The notes under the pieces: model-generated | The model's input: only the letters and a program-made list of their open reading frames with translations | What the model was told of the DNA's origin: nothing | Database searches by the model: none | Source: an uncultured Prevotella sp. | Lineage (GTDB): Bacteria > Bacteroidota > Bacteroidia > Bacteroidales > Bacteroidaceae | Length of the DNA: 64,000 nucleotides | Reading direction: 5' to 3' | Assembly: GCA_944320255.1 (NCBI GenBank) | Contig: CALUGU010000001.1 | Location: 1-64,000, forward strand | Part shown: piece after piece, positions 7,747-17,437 of the stretch | Layout: every line of letters starts with the position of its first letter | Position numbering within the stretch: the stretch's first letter is position 1 | Position numbers and translations under genes: made by a program

Positions 7747-10700
7747 TTATAATTTGTTTGTGTTTGCTACTATCTTATCAAGTTTTCCTCCAAGCTCAAG
7801 GATTGGCTTTGTGTATTTGGCTATGTCCTCCAAATGACTATTGGTCAATACTTGTTGGTTGAGGATATTTTTAAGTTCAGTGTTACAGTCTGTTGCAACA
7901 GAAGTAATGGCAGACATTGTAGTAACTGCATCAAGGAATATGTCGATGATTTTCAAGTCTGCTTCATATATTGCTGTAAATCTGCCGTTCAATTCGTCAA
8001 TGCTGTCTTGTGTTGCAGTAGCATAGCCTTTACTTGACGCTGATTGTTGGGTAGAGGATGAACTTTCACCTGTGTAGCCAGTTATCTGTGAAATGGTATC
8101 ACGCATATTGAGCCATTTGTCCGCCATATTCTGCCAATCATTGCGGAAATCCTCAATATCTCCTTGGGACAGTTTGCCGTTATTGTTGCTGATTGTTTCG
8201 GCGAGGCTGTTGTACCATTCCTTAAGCTGGTCGTCAAGCATATCTCCCATAGCGAAATTGAGCAAGGCCCTCTGCATCATCTCGCTGAAATAATCCGCAA
8301 AGTCTTGTGCGTCAGCGTCCATATCCATAAGGGTGTCAAGGAAATTGCTACGCAAACTGTCGAATGAGGTCTGTGTGAGGTTTTCGTTTATCTGCTCGGT
8401 CAGTTCCTCCACCTTCCCGGCTTGGTCGGCGTAGTTCTCCCAGTCCTCGCGGAAGCGGTCGCCGTACTTGCCCTCGTTTATCATCTCCTCCCACACGTCG
8501 GGCAGCATGGTGCGTATTTCGTCCATCTGTTCCGGCGTGAGCTTCGAGAAGTCCGTCCATTCGTTGGCGAGGTTCGTGCCAAGCAGGGCGTTGACTTGTT
8601 TCAGACTGTCAGGGTCGAGGTTCCAGTAGTAGGCGTTGGAGTGGTGTGCCGAGGTGTAGCGCATCTGTGCGTCGAGTATCTGCCGCAGGTTCTCGTTGTA
8701 CCGCTCCTGTGCATCCTTGGCGTTTTCGTAATATCCAATGGCACGCCCGCCCGCGCTTTCATCCATCTTCTCCGTCAGCCGGTCGATGGACGTGCGCAGG
8801 TAGTCGTTGCTTTCAGTAAGCCTCTCTATTTTTTCCGCAGTTTCCTTGGCGTTGCCCTGGCCTATGCCGAGGCCGAAGATGTTGTTAAAGCCGCTCAGCA
8901 CACCCTTGACAGCACCGACGCCATTCGACAACGCCCCGACAAAATTACCACTCATTGCGTCTTGCATTGCTGATGTCGCATTCTGTGAGGCGTTGGCAAG
9001 GTCTGTAATGCCCTTGCCGAACGCGCTATCCATGTCAACACCAAGCTGGCTGAACAAGTCAGGCAGTGACTGCATATTGCTGCTTACAAGCGACATTATC
9101 TCATTGACCGCCTGCAACTTGTTGCCAAAGTCCGAAATGAACTTGTTTAGTTTCGACTGCGCGCTTGTGGCATCGGCCTGTGCCTTGTCGAGTTTCTGCG
9201 TGGTGTTGTTCAATTCACGCTCGCTTTTGTTCAATTCGTCAAACGACTTGCTTACGTTCTTGTAAATATCACTACCCGAACCGAAAATGCCTTCAAGCTG
9301 TGAGAGTATGGCATCCTGATTGCCTATATTCACGTCAGAGACGTTTATGTCAAGCCCGGCATTCTGTAACGTTGTCGCAATACTCTGTCGTTTCGCTTCT
9401 ATGCCGTCTAACAGTTCCTGTTGTTCGGCCAACAATTCATTTTGGCGGGCGTTGGCCTCGGCAACATCCATTTCGAGTTTCCTGCGCTCATCCGCCATTG
9501 GCAGAATAAGACCGAAGGCGTCCTTTAGTTTATCTTGTTCGCTTACAATGGCCTCGTTTATTTTATCTATCTGCTCAACAGCGGTCTTGTAATCCTCAAC
9601 GCTCAGGCTGTTGTCCGAAAGCAGTGTGCGAAGTTGCGCCCTGACATTTTCAAGTTGTTCCAGCGTCAGGTCTCCAAGGTTGCCAAAAATGTCCTCCCAG
9701 TTGAATTTGTCCTTGAACTCGTTGAAGTCAAGTTCCGAAAGGTTTTTCTCCAATTCAGCTTGCAGCGACGTTTTTTCAACTTGCGACGTGGCATCGGCTA
9801 TCTTCTTGTTGTACTCTTCGGTGATTGCGAACCTTTTCTGCTCATAATTGCCGTATTCCTTGAGATAATTTTGCAAGGTTGCAATACGGGTGTTGTTTTC
9901 CTCGTCAACAACTTCTTTTACAGACTTCCTTTGCTCCTTCGCCGCGTTATCCCTTGCCTTTTGCAGTGCGTTTTGCTGCTCATCGGTAAGTCCATTTACA
10001 CCAAGACCTGTAATGCCTGCTTCCTTGTTTTTCTTTTTGAACTCGGCTTCCTGCTTGTCTATTTCTGCGATGCGCTTCTTATAGTCGTTGTCAATCTCGG
10101 CCAGCTTCTTCTCCGTGCCGTCGCGCATAAGGGCGATTTCGTCGTCTTGGTTCTTTCGTTGCAATGCAAGAAGCTCGTTGTTCAACTGCTCTTGGGCGCG
10201 CTTGCGCTTTTCCTCAGCATCAGAACCTCCTGTACTGCGTAAGCCTCTGCCAGACGACGTGTTGCCCTTTGTCTTATTACCTGTAAGGGTTTCAAGCGTC
10301 CTTTGTGCTGATTGCAGTTCTTTCGTCTTTTCATTGATTACCTTCTCTACAGTATTTCCAGCCGCAACTTTTAGCTTGCCGCTTCTTAGGTCGGATAATT
10401 CCTTTCGTAATGTCTTTACTTTTTTAGTGGCGGCATCGATTTCTTTAGCGATGCTTGATTGCGACTTGGGTGTTTCTTCTTTTTGGAACAGGTCGTTAAT
10501 CCTGTCATAAGTGTCGGTAAGCTCTTTCTCATTTCTTTCAAGTCCGGTAATCCAAGCTTTCGACGAACCGTAAGAAAAGTCGCCAGTAAGGGCGTCGCCG
10601 ATTTTCTTCCTTGTGTCGGCAGCTACCTTGCCTGTGGCTTTTAGGTCTTTCTGTACTTGTTTCATCAGTTTGGAGGCGGTGGCTTTTCCTGCATTTTTTA

Positions 10701-12618
10701 CCAAGGCGTCTCGCAGCTTGCCTGCCGTCTCGGCGTAGTTCTTGCCATACTCTGATTGTGCTTCCGTCGTTGCACTTTCCACGGCTCTCGCCCGTGCGCT
10801 TTCCCTTGCGGCGGCGGTAACGGCCTTGTATGCCCCCTCGACGTCTTGCAATGTGGCGATTTCCTTGTTAAGCCCGTTCAGGTAATCTCCGTATTTGTCA
10901 AGTATGGCGTCCTTTGCCGCTTGGTATTCAGACGTGCCTTGCTTTGCATTACGCAGGGCTTCAAACAATCTGTCTATTTCCGCCTGCTCGGATTGTGTGG
11001 CTGCATTGAATTTTTTCAATGCTTCGTCTGCCTTGCTTGTGGCTTCTTCTTGGTCGCTTATAGCCGTTACAAGTTTGTAGGCGGCATACGTGGTTCCTGC
11101 AATGGCGGCGGCTATCCAAAACAGGGGGCTTGACAGCATCGAGGCGTTCCATGCGTCCTGCACCCTTTTGCATAAGGTGACGACTGACGCCCACACTCCC
11201 TTGGCCGCAGTGTCGGCGGCTGTCTTTGAGGTGTTGAGTGTCTGTGCGGCGGTGTTGGCTTCTGTTGCGGCGGTTTCGGCGGCTTTGGAAACGGTTGCCA
11301 CATTGTTCCTTGCCGTCTGCAACTGCTTGGCGGCGGTGTTCCTTTCAACGGCGGCGATGTTGAGGTTTTCCTCTGCGGTAGCTATCTTCGTGGCGTCTCC
11401 GAGTTGCAAGGCTGCGTCGTAAGCCTGCTGGCAGGCTGACACCTTGTCTTCGGCGGCTTCCAGTTCCAAGGCCCGTTGTGCGGCAATGGCGGTGGCCTCA
11501 TTGTATGACGCTTGTGCGGCGGCGGCTTTCTGTTGAAGTTCCGTGACGTATGCTGCGGCTTCTTCCCTCATGGCTGCGATATGCTCGGCCTTTGCCTGTG
11601 TCAGGCTTCCGTTGGCCACTGCTTCCTGCAAGTCCGTGCTTGTGGTTTGCAGCTTCAACGGTACTATCTTCTGAAGCTGCGCAATTTCTGCGTCATATCC
11701 AAGATTGGTGGTTGCGGTGTTGATTGCAGACACGGCAAGCATTTGAGCCTTGTAAAGCCCCACGGCACCGGCGGCTGTGACAATGGCGTCCCCGACCAGC
11801 CGCCAATGCTCTACAAGGAAAGACACTACAGACAGTGAGGCGTTGATAAGCCCTTCGGATTGCTGCCCCATTTCGTTGAACGCCATATCGATGCTGTCCT
11901 TGATGTTGCTTATCTGGCCTATAATGGTATGCGACTGTGCCTCCATGAGACCTCCGAACTTGCCGCCCTCGTCAGTGAGGCTCTTAATGGCTTGTTCTAC
12001 TTGCGGAAAACCTACCTTGCCGTCAGTGACGAGCTGCTTAACCTCGCTCTCGGCAACTCCGAACTGTTTGGCCAATTCGGCTATCATAGGTATGCCTCGG
12101 CCTGTAAACTGGTTCAAGTCCTCGGTGTACATCCTGCCTTGCGTGAGGGTTGTTCCGTACAGCCAGGCGAGGTCGCCTATCTGCAAGCCAAGACCTGCGG
12201 CGATGTCGCCAAGGCGGCGCATTGTGTCGGTGACTTTGTCTGCCTCAAGTCCGTAGGCGAGCAACTGCTTGGCTCCTGAAGCCACGCCTTTGAGGTCGAA
12301 CGGCGTAGTGGCTGCAAGCTCAACAAGCTGTCCCATTAAGGTATTTGCCTTCTCCTTGCTGCCGAGCATGGTGTTGAATGCGACTTCCAACTGCTGGAAC
12401 TCGCCCCTGACGTTGGCAAGGGTGGTTATGAACTCCTTGGCGGTAAATCCGACAAAGGCGGTATTGGCAAGGCTCTTGATTTTGTCGAAAACATCCTCGA
12501 TGCTCTTGCCGCTGCTCTCGACCACCTGTTGTGTACGGCGCACTCCGTCCTGCACGCCCCTGAAAGCGTTAAGCACGTTGCTGTTGTCTCCTGTTATGTC
12601 AAATTTTATCCCGGCCAT
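7747..12618 (-). CDS. Tail tape measure protein
   Basis: This is the longest gene in the window (1623 residues). It sets tail length and scaffolds tube assembly. The N-terminal 300 residues include a typical tape-measure region (FTAKEFITTLANVRGEFQQL; LDLKGVASGAKQL-like; TGRGIPMIAELAKQFG). A hydrophobic membrane-like stretch follows near residues 500-530 (SPLFWIAAAIAGTTYAAYKL). Long Ala/Gln/Glu-rich coiled coils make up the middle. The predicted tail is about 230-250 nm if the usual 1.5 Å per residue applies. It is preceded by the tail chaperone and followed by Dit. Confidence 0.92.
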   Translation of the reverse strand: MAGIKFDITGDNSNVLNAFRGVQDGVRRTQQVVESSGKSIEDVFDKIKSLANTAFVGFTAKEFITTLANVRGEFQQLEVAFNTMLGSKEKANTLMGQLVELAATTPFDLKGVASGAKQLLAYGLEADKVTDTMRRLGDIAAGLGLQIGDLAWLYGTTLTQGRMYTEDLNQFTGRGIPMIAELAKQFGVAESEVKQLVTDGKVGFPQVEQAIKSLTDEGGKFGGLMEAQSHTIIGQISNIKDSIDMAFNEMGQQSEGLINASLSVVSFLVEHWRLVGDAIVTAAGAVGLYKAQMLAVSAINTATTNLGYDAEIAQLQKIVPLKLQTTSTDLQEAVANGSLTQAKAEHIAAMREEAAAYVTELQQKAAAAQASYNEATAIAAQRALELEAAEDKVSACQQAYDAALQLGDATKIATAEENLNIAAVERNTAAKQLQTARNNVATVSKAAETAATEANTAAQTLNTSKTAADTAAKGVWASVVTLCKRVQDAWNASMLSSPLFWIAAAIAGTTYAAYKLVTAISDQEEATSKADEALKKFNAATQSEQAEIDRLFEALRNAKQGTSEYQAAKDAILDKYGDYLNGLNKEIATLQDVEGAYKAVTAAARESARARAVESATTEAQSEYGKNYAETAGKLRDALVKNAGKATASKLMKQVQKDLKATGKVAADTRKKIGDALTGDFSYGSSKAWITGLERNEKELTDTYDRINDLFQKEETPKSQSSIAKEIDAATKKVKTLRKELSDLRSGKLKVAAGNTVEKVINEKTKELQSAQRTLETLTGNKTKGNTSSGRGLRSTGGSDAEEKRKRAQEQLNNELLALQRKNQDDEIALMRDGTEKKLAEIDNDYKKRIAEIDKQEAEFKKKNKEAGITGLGVNGLTDEQQNALQKARDNAAKEQRKSVKEVVDEENNTRIATLQNYLKEYGNYEQKRFAITEEYNKKIADATSQVEKTSLQAELEKNLSELDFNEFKDKFNWEDIFGNLGDLTLEQLENVRAQLRTLLSDNSLSVEDYKTAVEQIDKINEAIVSEQDKLKDAFGLILPMADERRKLEMDVAEANARQNELLAEQQELLDGIEAKRQSIATTLQNAGLDINVSDVNIGNQDAILSQLEGIFGSGSDIYKNVSKSFDELNKSERELNNTTQKLDKAQADATSAQSKLNKFISDFGNKLQAVNEIMSLVSSNMQSLPDLFSQLGVDMDSAFGKGITDLANASQNATSAMQDAMSGNFVGALSNGVGAVKGVLSGFNNIFGLGIGQGNAKETAEKIERLTESNDYLRTSIDRLTEKMDESAGGRAIGYYENAKDAQERYNENLRQILDAQMRYTSAHHSNAYYWNLDPDSLKQVNALLGTNLANEWTDFSKLTPEQMDEIRTMLPDVWEEMINEGKYGDRFREDWENYADQAGKVEELTEQINENLTQTSFDSLRSNFLDTLMDMDADAQDFADYFSEMMQRALLNFAMGDMLDDQLKEWYNSLAETISNNNGKLSQGDIEDFRNDWQNMADKWLNMRDTISQITGYTGESSSSTQQSASSKGYATATQDSIDELNGRFTAIYEADLKIIDIFLDAVTTMSAITSVATDCNTELKNILNQQVLTNSHLEDIAKYTKPILELGGKLDKIVANTNKL

Positions 12619-12765
12619 TGTTTGTTGGGTTATGTGTTATCCTGATAATCCTTTGGAATACCGCTGTTTTTCGCTATGCGGCCATTAAAAGCGGAGGGTG
12701 AAAGGTTGTAAGGGATGAAGTTTTTGAAGCCGTTGAGCGTTTTTTATATGTCAATCCTGTAAATG
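12619..12765 (-). other. Short gap after the tail chaperone; no convincing gene
   Basis: On the minus strand a 30-odd-codon open stretch with only TTG/GTG starts runs from near the chaperone stop to about 12670. It could in principle be a frameshift extension of the chaperone, as in many long-tailed phages, but no slippery heptamer is visible before the stop at 12766. A small hairpin (CCGC/GCGG) lies at about 12662-12685. Confidence 0.3.
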
Positions 12766-13473
12766 TCACTTCCAACTATGTGCCCTGATTACTTCCATCA
12801 TAGCTTCAGGGTCATTGCCGTCTATGATGCACCTCTTGTTGCGGATGCCGCACTTCTTCATTTCGTCGTCAGTGAGATAGACAGACTTCACACTGTCCTT
12901 CAGGAGCATCTGCAAGTTGGTGTAGCTTATTCCCCAGACAACGTAGTCGAACGTCCACCCGTAGCGTTCACAGGCGTTGTCTATCAGCGTGCCGTAGACG
13001 CTTTTTCCTCCGAACTGGAATGTGTTGTTTGACTGCTTGGCCTTCAGGACCTCGTTCATGCGCTGAAGCTCCTTGTCAATGCCAAGCTCGTGGATGAACT
13101 CGTGCGTCCTGTCTGACATTATGCACATCATAAGCAAGGTGGCGATGTCGCTTTCGTCAAGCTCCTTGCCAAGGATGCCTTTCCTTGTGGCCACCGTCCG
13201 TGTGTTCAGCACCTGCTCCTTGTCTTTCAGCGAGTGGTAGGCGATGAGCGCAAGGCAGTCGTCCCTTTTCGTATTGGCAAGGCGCAAGGCTTCGGCGTAT
13301 GGGTTGACCTTGAGATTGCCGTAATCGACGCCGAGGTTTTGCATCACCCTTTGCGTAAGGTACATCTTGCCGAGGGTGAGGGGGTATAAGCAGAAATGCC
13401 GCCTACCGACGCTGAACCCCTTGGGGCGGTCGATGACGGCATCAGCTATGTCCATTTGTAATGTCTTGTCCAT
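12766..13473 (-). CDS. Tail assembly chaperone-like protein
   Basis: This 235-residue protein lies between the tail tube and tape measure genes, the usual position of the tail assembly chaperone (gpG-like). It is helical and charged, with segments such as GFSVGRRHFCLYPLTLGKMY and KSVYGTLIDNACERYGWTFD. The function is inferred from gene order. A programmed-frameshift partner was looked for and not found. Confidence 0.65.
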   Translation of the reverse strand: MDKTLQMDIADAVIDRPKGFSVGRRHFCLYPLTLGKMYLTQRVMQNLGVDYGNLKVNPYAEALRLANTKRDDCLALIAYHSLKDKEQVLNTRTVATRKGILGKELDESDIATLLMMCIMSDRTHEFIHELGIDKELQRMNEVLKAKQSNNTFQFGGKSVYGTLIDNACERYGWTFDYVVWGISYTNLQMLLKDSVKSVYLTDDEMKKCGIRNKRCIIDGNDPEAMMEVIRAHSWK

Positions 13474-13490
13474 TGCCTTGAATTTATAAA

Positions 13491-13519
13491 GGAGGGCGTT
13501 GTTTTACGTCCCGCCCTCC
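13491..13519 (-). promoter_or_regulatory. GC-rich hairpin between tail tube and chaperone genes
   Basis: GGAGGGCG (13491-13498) and CGCCCTCC (13512-13519) form a perfect 8-bp stem with a 13-nt loop. In the minus-strand RNA it is followed by a short U-rich run, so it could be a weak attenuator. That would lower expression of the chaperone and tape measure relative to the abundant tube protein upstream. Confidence 0.6.
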
Positions 13520-13586
13520 ATAGGACTTCCTGAAACATCCTTAAACCTTAAAATTTCAATTATGCCAAATGAAAAAGAAATGTCAA

Positions 13587-14114
13587 TTAGCCATCTTCTT
13601 CAGGCGCGTCGATGTCGGTGAACTGCGGTTCTGTTGCGAGTTCCGCACCCTCCTGCAATGTCGAGAGGTCCTGGTCTATCGTACACCACTTCACCATATT
13701 GCCAGTGTCGGGCGTAAGCGCGTCGTGGCGGTAGGTGAGAAGGCCGCCGTCGGTAGTGTCGAAGCCGTCAAGCAGGGTTACAACCGACGTGTCAATCTTG
13801 GGGCCTGGCACAGCCTTGTTTTCAGGCTGTACGAACACCGCGTATCTGTGCGCGATTACACCGTCAACGTCGTCAAACGGCTTCTTACGGTCAGTATTGC
13901 GCCTTATGGCGTATTCAAGCTGGTAAGTGTTCTTGCCATACTTCACGTCCTCCGTGCCTCCGCCCTCTACGGTGGCTTCCTTCTTGTCGCCTTCCGAAGG
14001 TGTGAGTACGCAGGTGTCCTCTTTCGGCGTGGGCAGAAGTTTCCACTTTGCCGAGGGGATGTCAAGGTCTTTCACTATGACAAAGCATTTACCCCATCCT
14101 ATTGGTTTGCTCAT
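13587..14114 (-). CDS. Major tail tube protein
   Basis: This 175-residue protein (MSKPIGWGKCFVIVKDLDIP) has the length, beta-rich composition and location of a siphovirus tail tube subunit. It follows the tail-completion genes and precedes the chaperone and tape measure. An acidic C-terminus (FTDIDAPEEDG) is common in these proteins. Gene order is the main evidence. Confidence 0.75.
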   Translation of the reverse strand: MSKPIGWGKCFVIVKDLDIPSAKWKLLPTPKEDTCVLTPSEGDKKEATVEGGGTEDVKYGKNTYQLEYAIRRNTDRKKPFDDVDGVIAHRYAVFVQPENKAVPGPKIDTSVVTLLDGFDTTDGGLLTYRHDALTPDTGNMVKWCTIDQDLSTLQEGAELATEPQFTDIDAPEEDG

Positions 14115-14118
14115 GGTT

Positions 14119-14514
14119 TTATTCGTTTATGATTTGGTACAATAACTTGTTGTTGATTAAATGTTCCCCAGTTCCCTCGACCTCCATTACCTGCTGCGTA
14201 TCGAGCGACAGGCGGAAATCATGCCCGCGGACATTCAGGAACAGGTCGAACGCAAGCTGGCAAAGTTGCCTCAAACGCGGCGAGCATTCCTCGTCTTGAC
14301 CGTCAACGTCGTCGTCCTTCACGTATATGTTGACATTCACAAAGGCTTCCTGCTGCTGCGCGGTATTGTTGGAAAGCACGGAGATAACAATGTCCTCGTT
14401 TTTGGAGTTGTGTGGACGCTTAGTCTTTTTCAAGACCCCTGTCACAGCCTGCTCCAACGGCGAGTGGTTTATTATCTTGTAAACGTCGTCCTTTATGTCG
14501 ATGTCTGATTTCAT
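14119..14514 (-). CDS. Tail terminator / completion protein
   Basis: This 131-residue protein begins MKSDIDIKDDVYKIINHSPL. It lies immediately before the tail tube gene and overlaps the upstream gp10-like gene by 4 bp. Position and size match tail terminator (gpU/gp17-like) proteins, which cap the tube and join it to the head. The helical start followed by beta segments (NVNIYVKDDDVDGQDEECSP) fits. No specific family is claimed. Confidence 0.55.
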   Translation of the reverse strand: MKSDIDIKDDVYKIINHSPLEQAVTGVLKKTKRPHNSKNEDIVISVLSNNTAQQQEAFVNVNIYVKDDDVDGQDEECSPRLRQLCQLAFDLFLNVRGHDFRLSLDTQQVMEVEGTGEHLINNKLLYQIINE

Positions 14515-14993
14515 AAACGTAACTGGTTTATGCGTTTAACGGCCTTTCCAACGGCTTGTTTGAGCCTCGTGTCAACAACGGAGCGCGCCCACAGCTCTGT
14601 TGACGCGAGCACGTCCTTGTTTTCCTTGGCTTCAACGAAGTCGGCATAATTCATCGCGGCTACCACTACCAATGCGTAGACTTTGGAGTATTCCGATGCG
14701 AGTTCTGCAATCATCTTCCTTCCTTCGGCTGAACCTTTTGCGCCTCCCTTTACGGTAGCAAAGGAGGACTCAATCATTTTCTTGCCGTAATCGTAAACGG
14801 AGTAACCTATGGAACTCCTTAGGTTGCCTGTCTGGTCGAACCAGCTTTCCTCGCCTGGTCTGTCGCGGACTTTGCCTACGCTTTCCTCGCCGAGCTTGGC
14901 GAAGGATTTGACAATCTCTTCTTTGAGTATAGCCACGGCCAAGCGGAAAAACTTGTTTACCGAGGACATAGGCGTAGTCATGCGCATTCCCAT
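14511..14993 (-). CDS. HK97 gp10-like head-tail completion protein
   Basis: The protein has 160 residues. The start at 14993 (MGMRMTTPMSSVNKFFRLAV) lies one base past the stop of the upstream gene and is preferred over an ATG at 15038, which would overlap that gene. The sequence FDQTGNLRSSIGYSVYDYGK is characteristic of HK97 gp10-like minor tail/neck proteins (T-G-x-L-R-x-S-I). It acts at the head-tail interface. Confidence 0.75.
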   Translation of the reverse strand: MGMRMTTPMSSVNKFFRLAVAILKEEIVKSFAKLGEESVGKVRDRPGEESWFDQTGNLRSSIGYSVYDYGKKMIESSFATVKGGAKGSAEGRKMIAELASEYSKVYALVVVAAMNYADFVEAKENKDVLASTELWARSVVDTRLKQAVGKAVKRINQLRL

Positions 14994-14994
14994 C

Positions 14995-15342
14995 TTAGAC
15001 CCACATCTTGCATTGTTTTTGATAGCGGTGGAAGCCAAGCACCTTGAACTCCCTTACGTCGTCAGGATTACGGAAGAACTTTATCCTTATCCTGTCCCCG
15101 TACTTGAACTCGCGGCACTTCACAGGCAGGTTGTAAATGGTGTACGAGTAGTTTTCCACCTGACCGTCAGGTATGGCAGTGGGCACAGCCTTCCCAACCG
15201 GCACGATGTCGCACTTGCAGTAATCCTCCACCCATGCGGACGTGCCTTTGACGTAATCGCCAGTTGCGTCGTCAACGTGTCCGGGCGTTACATCTTGATA
15301 GTCCAATGAGTGCGCTGCGAAATCCAATACAGCCATGTTCAA
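14995..15342 (-). CDS. Head closure / head-tail joining protein
   Basis: This 115-residue, beta-rich protein (VKCREFKYGDRIRIKFFRNP; DDVREFKVLGFHRYQKQ) resembles head closure proteins of the gp16/gpFII type. It is encoded between the connector-like and gp10-like genes and overlaps the former by 4 bp. Role assigned from order and fold character. Confidence 0.6.
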   Translation of the reverse strand: MNMAVLDFAAHSLDYQDVTPGHVDDATGDYVKGTSAWVEDYCKCDIVPVGKAVPTAIPDGQVENYSYTIYNLPVKCREFKYGDRIRIKFFRNPDDVREFKVLGFHRYQKQCKMWV

Positions 15343-15662
15343 CCTCCTATGTAAACCATAGGCTGCCCAAGTTCGGGGCTTTCACCTATGGAGTTGTAAA
15401 GGCTTCTTATGCGGACTAACAGCCGTTTCTTGTCCTCGTCAGACAATGAGCCTACGCTCTTGTCCGACTCGGAGAAGTTGACAGCTTGCACGAGAGAGAA
15501 AAGGCAATCGGCAAGCGCGCCTTTCCATTCCTTCGACCGGCTGACCTCGAACGTGTATTCCATGTCGCCGTCAAGTCTGCGCTCTATGAGCTTGTTCTCG
15601 ACAAAGCCTTCGGGTATGGGATAGTGTATCTCGTCTATCAACGCTTGCCTGATTGTCTTCAT
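15339..15662 (-). CDS. Head-tail connector (gp6-like)
   Basis: This 107-residue helical protein follows the capsid gene (MKTIRQALIDEIHYPIPEGF). The pattern of an N-terminal helix, 'YPIPEGF', and a long 'Y.F..S..WKGALADC' region fits DNA-packaging/connector proteins (gp6/gp15-like) that form the ring under the portal. It precedes the head closure gene with a 4-bp overlap. Confidence 0.6.
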   Translation of the reverse strand: MKTIRQALIDEIHYPIPEGFVENKLIERRLDGDMEYTFEVSRSKEWKGALADCLFSLVQAVNFSESDKSVGSLSDEDKKRLLVRIRSLYNSIGESPELGQPMVYIGG

Positions 15663-15669
15663 GGGTCAT

Positions 15670-16983
15670 TTACTCTTGAGGTGTTACAATTGCGAGAAGT
15701 TTCTCCTCGTCCTCGTCGCTCAAGGCGTTTATGGCCTTGATGATTGTCTCATCAGTCGAGTTAGACTTGACATTGGCACCGAGGGCTTTCAGCGCGGCTA
15801 TGAGGTCGGCCTTCTTGTATTTCTCGCCTTTGTACGTGGTGTACTGGTCGGTGCTGTCAGAAGTCTCGGCTTCTGTGTCCACCTCCTCAGCCTCGTCGGT
15901 GGCGAGGGAATAGATTTGGTCTACGTCCTCGATAACCGGCAACACGAGTGCCTGTCCGCTCGTCATCTCCTGAAGCGAAGGCTCGTTCTTAGAATACTTG
16001 CTGATGAGCTTGTAGTTGTCAACGGTGCTGTACTGCACGCCTTCAACAGGGTTTGTGGCTTCGGCGAGCGTGCCCCATACGAGCGTGCCGACCTGCTCGT
16101 TGCAAAGGAATATTATCCTGTCGGCGTTCCACGGTTTTACAGACTTCTGCTTGCTGTTCTTCTCGATGATGACTGTGCGGTCTACGCGCTCGAACACTGC
16201 GCCGAACTCGTCCTCCAACGCGTCCGCGAAGTTGTTTGCGGAGGGGACTGGCAGTTTCGTGTCGCTGTCGTAGGTCTTGCCGAGGAAGTCCGCAACGAGT
16301 TCCTTCGCCCATTGCTGGCGGCGTATCTCGTTGAACTTGGTCTTGGCAAGCATTACCTTGACGATAGTGTTGCCGTCAGCGTCGGCCTTGTCGAACACGC
16401 GCTGCAAGTCGTCTTTCTCGACAACGTCTTTCGTTACTGTCTTGAATGAGTTTTCGGCCAAGTAGCCGTAGTTGATGCGCAGGGCCTTGCCGGAGTTGTC
16501 CTCGTCGGGAATGGCTACCACGCCTTCCGACAGTCCGATGAGGAAGTTCATCTCGTTCTTCTCGTCGATACCTACGGAGCAGGCCACGCCGTCGTCCATC
16601 AACTTGTTTATGATGCGCGCCTTCTCAGCTTTCTTGGCCTCGTCGGTGGCGGCCATCTGATAGTGCGCCTTCATGATGTTGATGTTGTTGATGTCGCTCT
16701 CGAAGAGGATTTTCTTCATGCCAATCTTCGGCAGCTTGCCGTTGGAGGTGGCTATCGAGCCACGCTTCTTGATTGGCAGGGGAGAGTCCATCTCAACTAT
16801 GTCGGCAGCAACGTAGGTGGTCTTTGCCGACGTGCCCTCCCATTTCTGGTCGGCGGAGTAGTCCTCACGGAGCATCGTCTTGTGCAGGTATGTACGTTTC
16901 TTGGGAGCTTCCTTCTCCTTTACGTACAGGTTCAATTTCGGGAAAATTAAACGTATGAATTCAATGAATAGTGATTCTTTCAT
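15670..16983 (-). CDS. Major capsid protein with C-terminal SAP/HeH-like domain
   Basis: This 437-residue protein is placed between decoration and connector genes. Residues 25-110 (KKRTYLHKTMLREDYSADQK; IAATSNGKLPKIGMKK-like) and the overall layout resemble lambda gpE-type capsid proteins. Residues 280-340 carry an insertion-like region (NEQVGTLVWGTLAEATNPVE). The last 45 residues form a separate unit, KKADLIAALKALGANVKSNS followed by an acidic tail. This looks like an HeH/SAP-type helix-extension-helix DNA-binding domain after a Glu/Thr-rich linker, and it is an unusual appendage for a capsid protein. The main role is confident; the sub-family is less so. Confidence 0.82.
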   Translation of the reverse strand: MKESLFIEFIRLIFPKLNLYVKEKEAPKKRTYLHKTMLREDYSADQKWEGTSAKTTYVAADIVEMDSPLPIKKRGSIATSNGKLPKIGMKKILFESDINNINIMKAHYQMAATDEAKKAEKARIINKLMDDGVACSVGIDEKNEMNFLIGLSEGVVAIPDEDNSGKALRINYGYLAENSFKTVTKDVVEKDDLQRVFDKADADGNTIVKVMLAKTKFNEIRRQQWAKELVADFLGKTYDSDTKLPVPSANNFADALEDEFGAVFERVDRTVIIEKNSKQKSVKPWNADRIIFLCNEQVGTLVWGTLAEATNPVEGVQYSTVDNYKLISKYSKNEPSLQEMTSGQALVLPVIEDVDQIYSLATDEAEEVDTEAETSDSTDQYTTYKGEKYKKADLIAALKALGANVKSNSTDETIIKAINALSDEDEEKLLAIVTPQE

Positions 16984-16997
16984 GACATTCCTGATTT

Positions 16998-17402
16998 TTA
17001 GTCGTGTTCAAAAATGAGGTTGGGCAGTGCCGTTTTCAGCGCGGCCCTGCGCGTGTCGTCGATAGGATAGGGCATCGCCTCGTCGTTCACTCGTCCGTCG
17101 TCCATGATTGCGACAGCCTCGCCCTTCATGCGCGACCTTACGACAACTCCGGCGTATTCCTCGCCGTCTCCGAGTGCGGCGTAACTACCGCTCGTCGCCT
17201 TCAAAGGCTTGTACTCGTACACACCGTCATCGTTCTTCTTGCGGACGACGATATGGCCAGCCTTGATTACATCGTCTGTGAAATCCGTGTAGTCAAGCGC
17301 GCGGCCTCCTGTGATGCCGCCGTTGTACTGTCTGATGACAACGGCGTCGTCGCCAAAAGACACGTTGGTCTTGTTGACGCTCATTTCTTCAAATGCGCTC
17401 AT
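16998..17402 (-). CDS. Capsid decoration protein-like
   Basis: This 134-residue protein precedes the capsid gene by 14 bp. The sequence shows a beta-tulip-like small domain pattern (IKAGHIVVRKKNDDGVYEYK; EYAGVVVRSRMKGEAVAIMD), as in gpD/SHP-type decoration proteins that stabilise expanded heads. Assigned from size, position and pattern. Confidence 0.65.
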   Translation of the reverse strand: MSAFEEMSVNKTNVSFGDDAVVIRQYNGGITGGRALDYTDFTDDVIKAGHIVVRKKNDDGVYEYKPLKATSGSYAALGDGEEYAGVVVRSRMKGEAVAIMDDGRVNDEAMPYPIDDTRRAALKTALPNLIFEHD

Positions 17403-17437
17403 CGTGGTTTGCTGATTAAGTTTGGGATTTTGGACGG

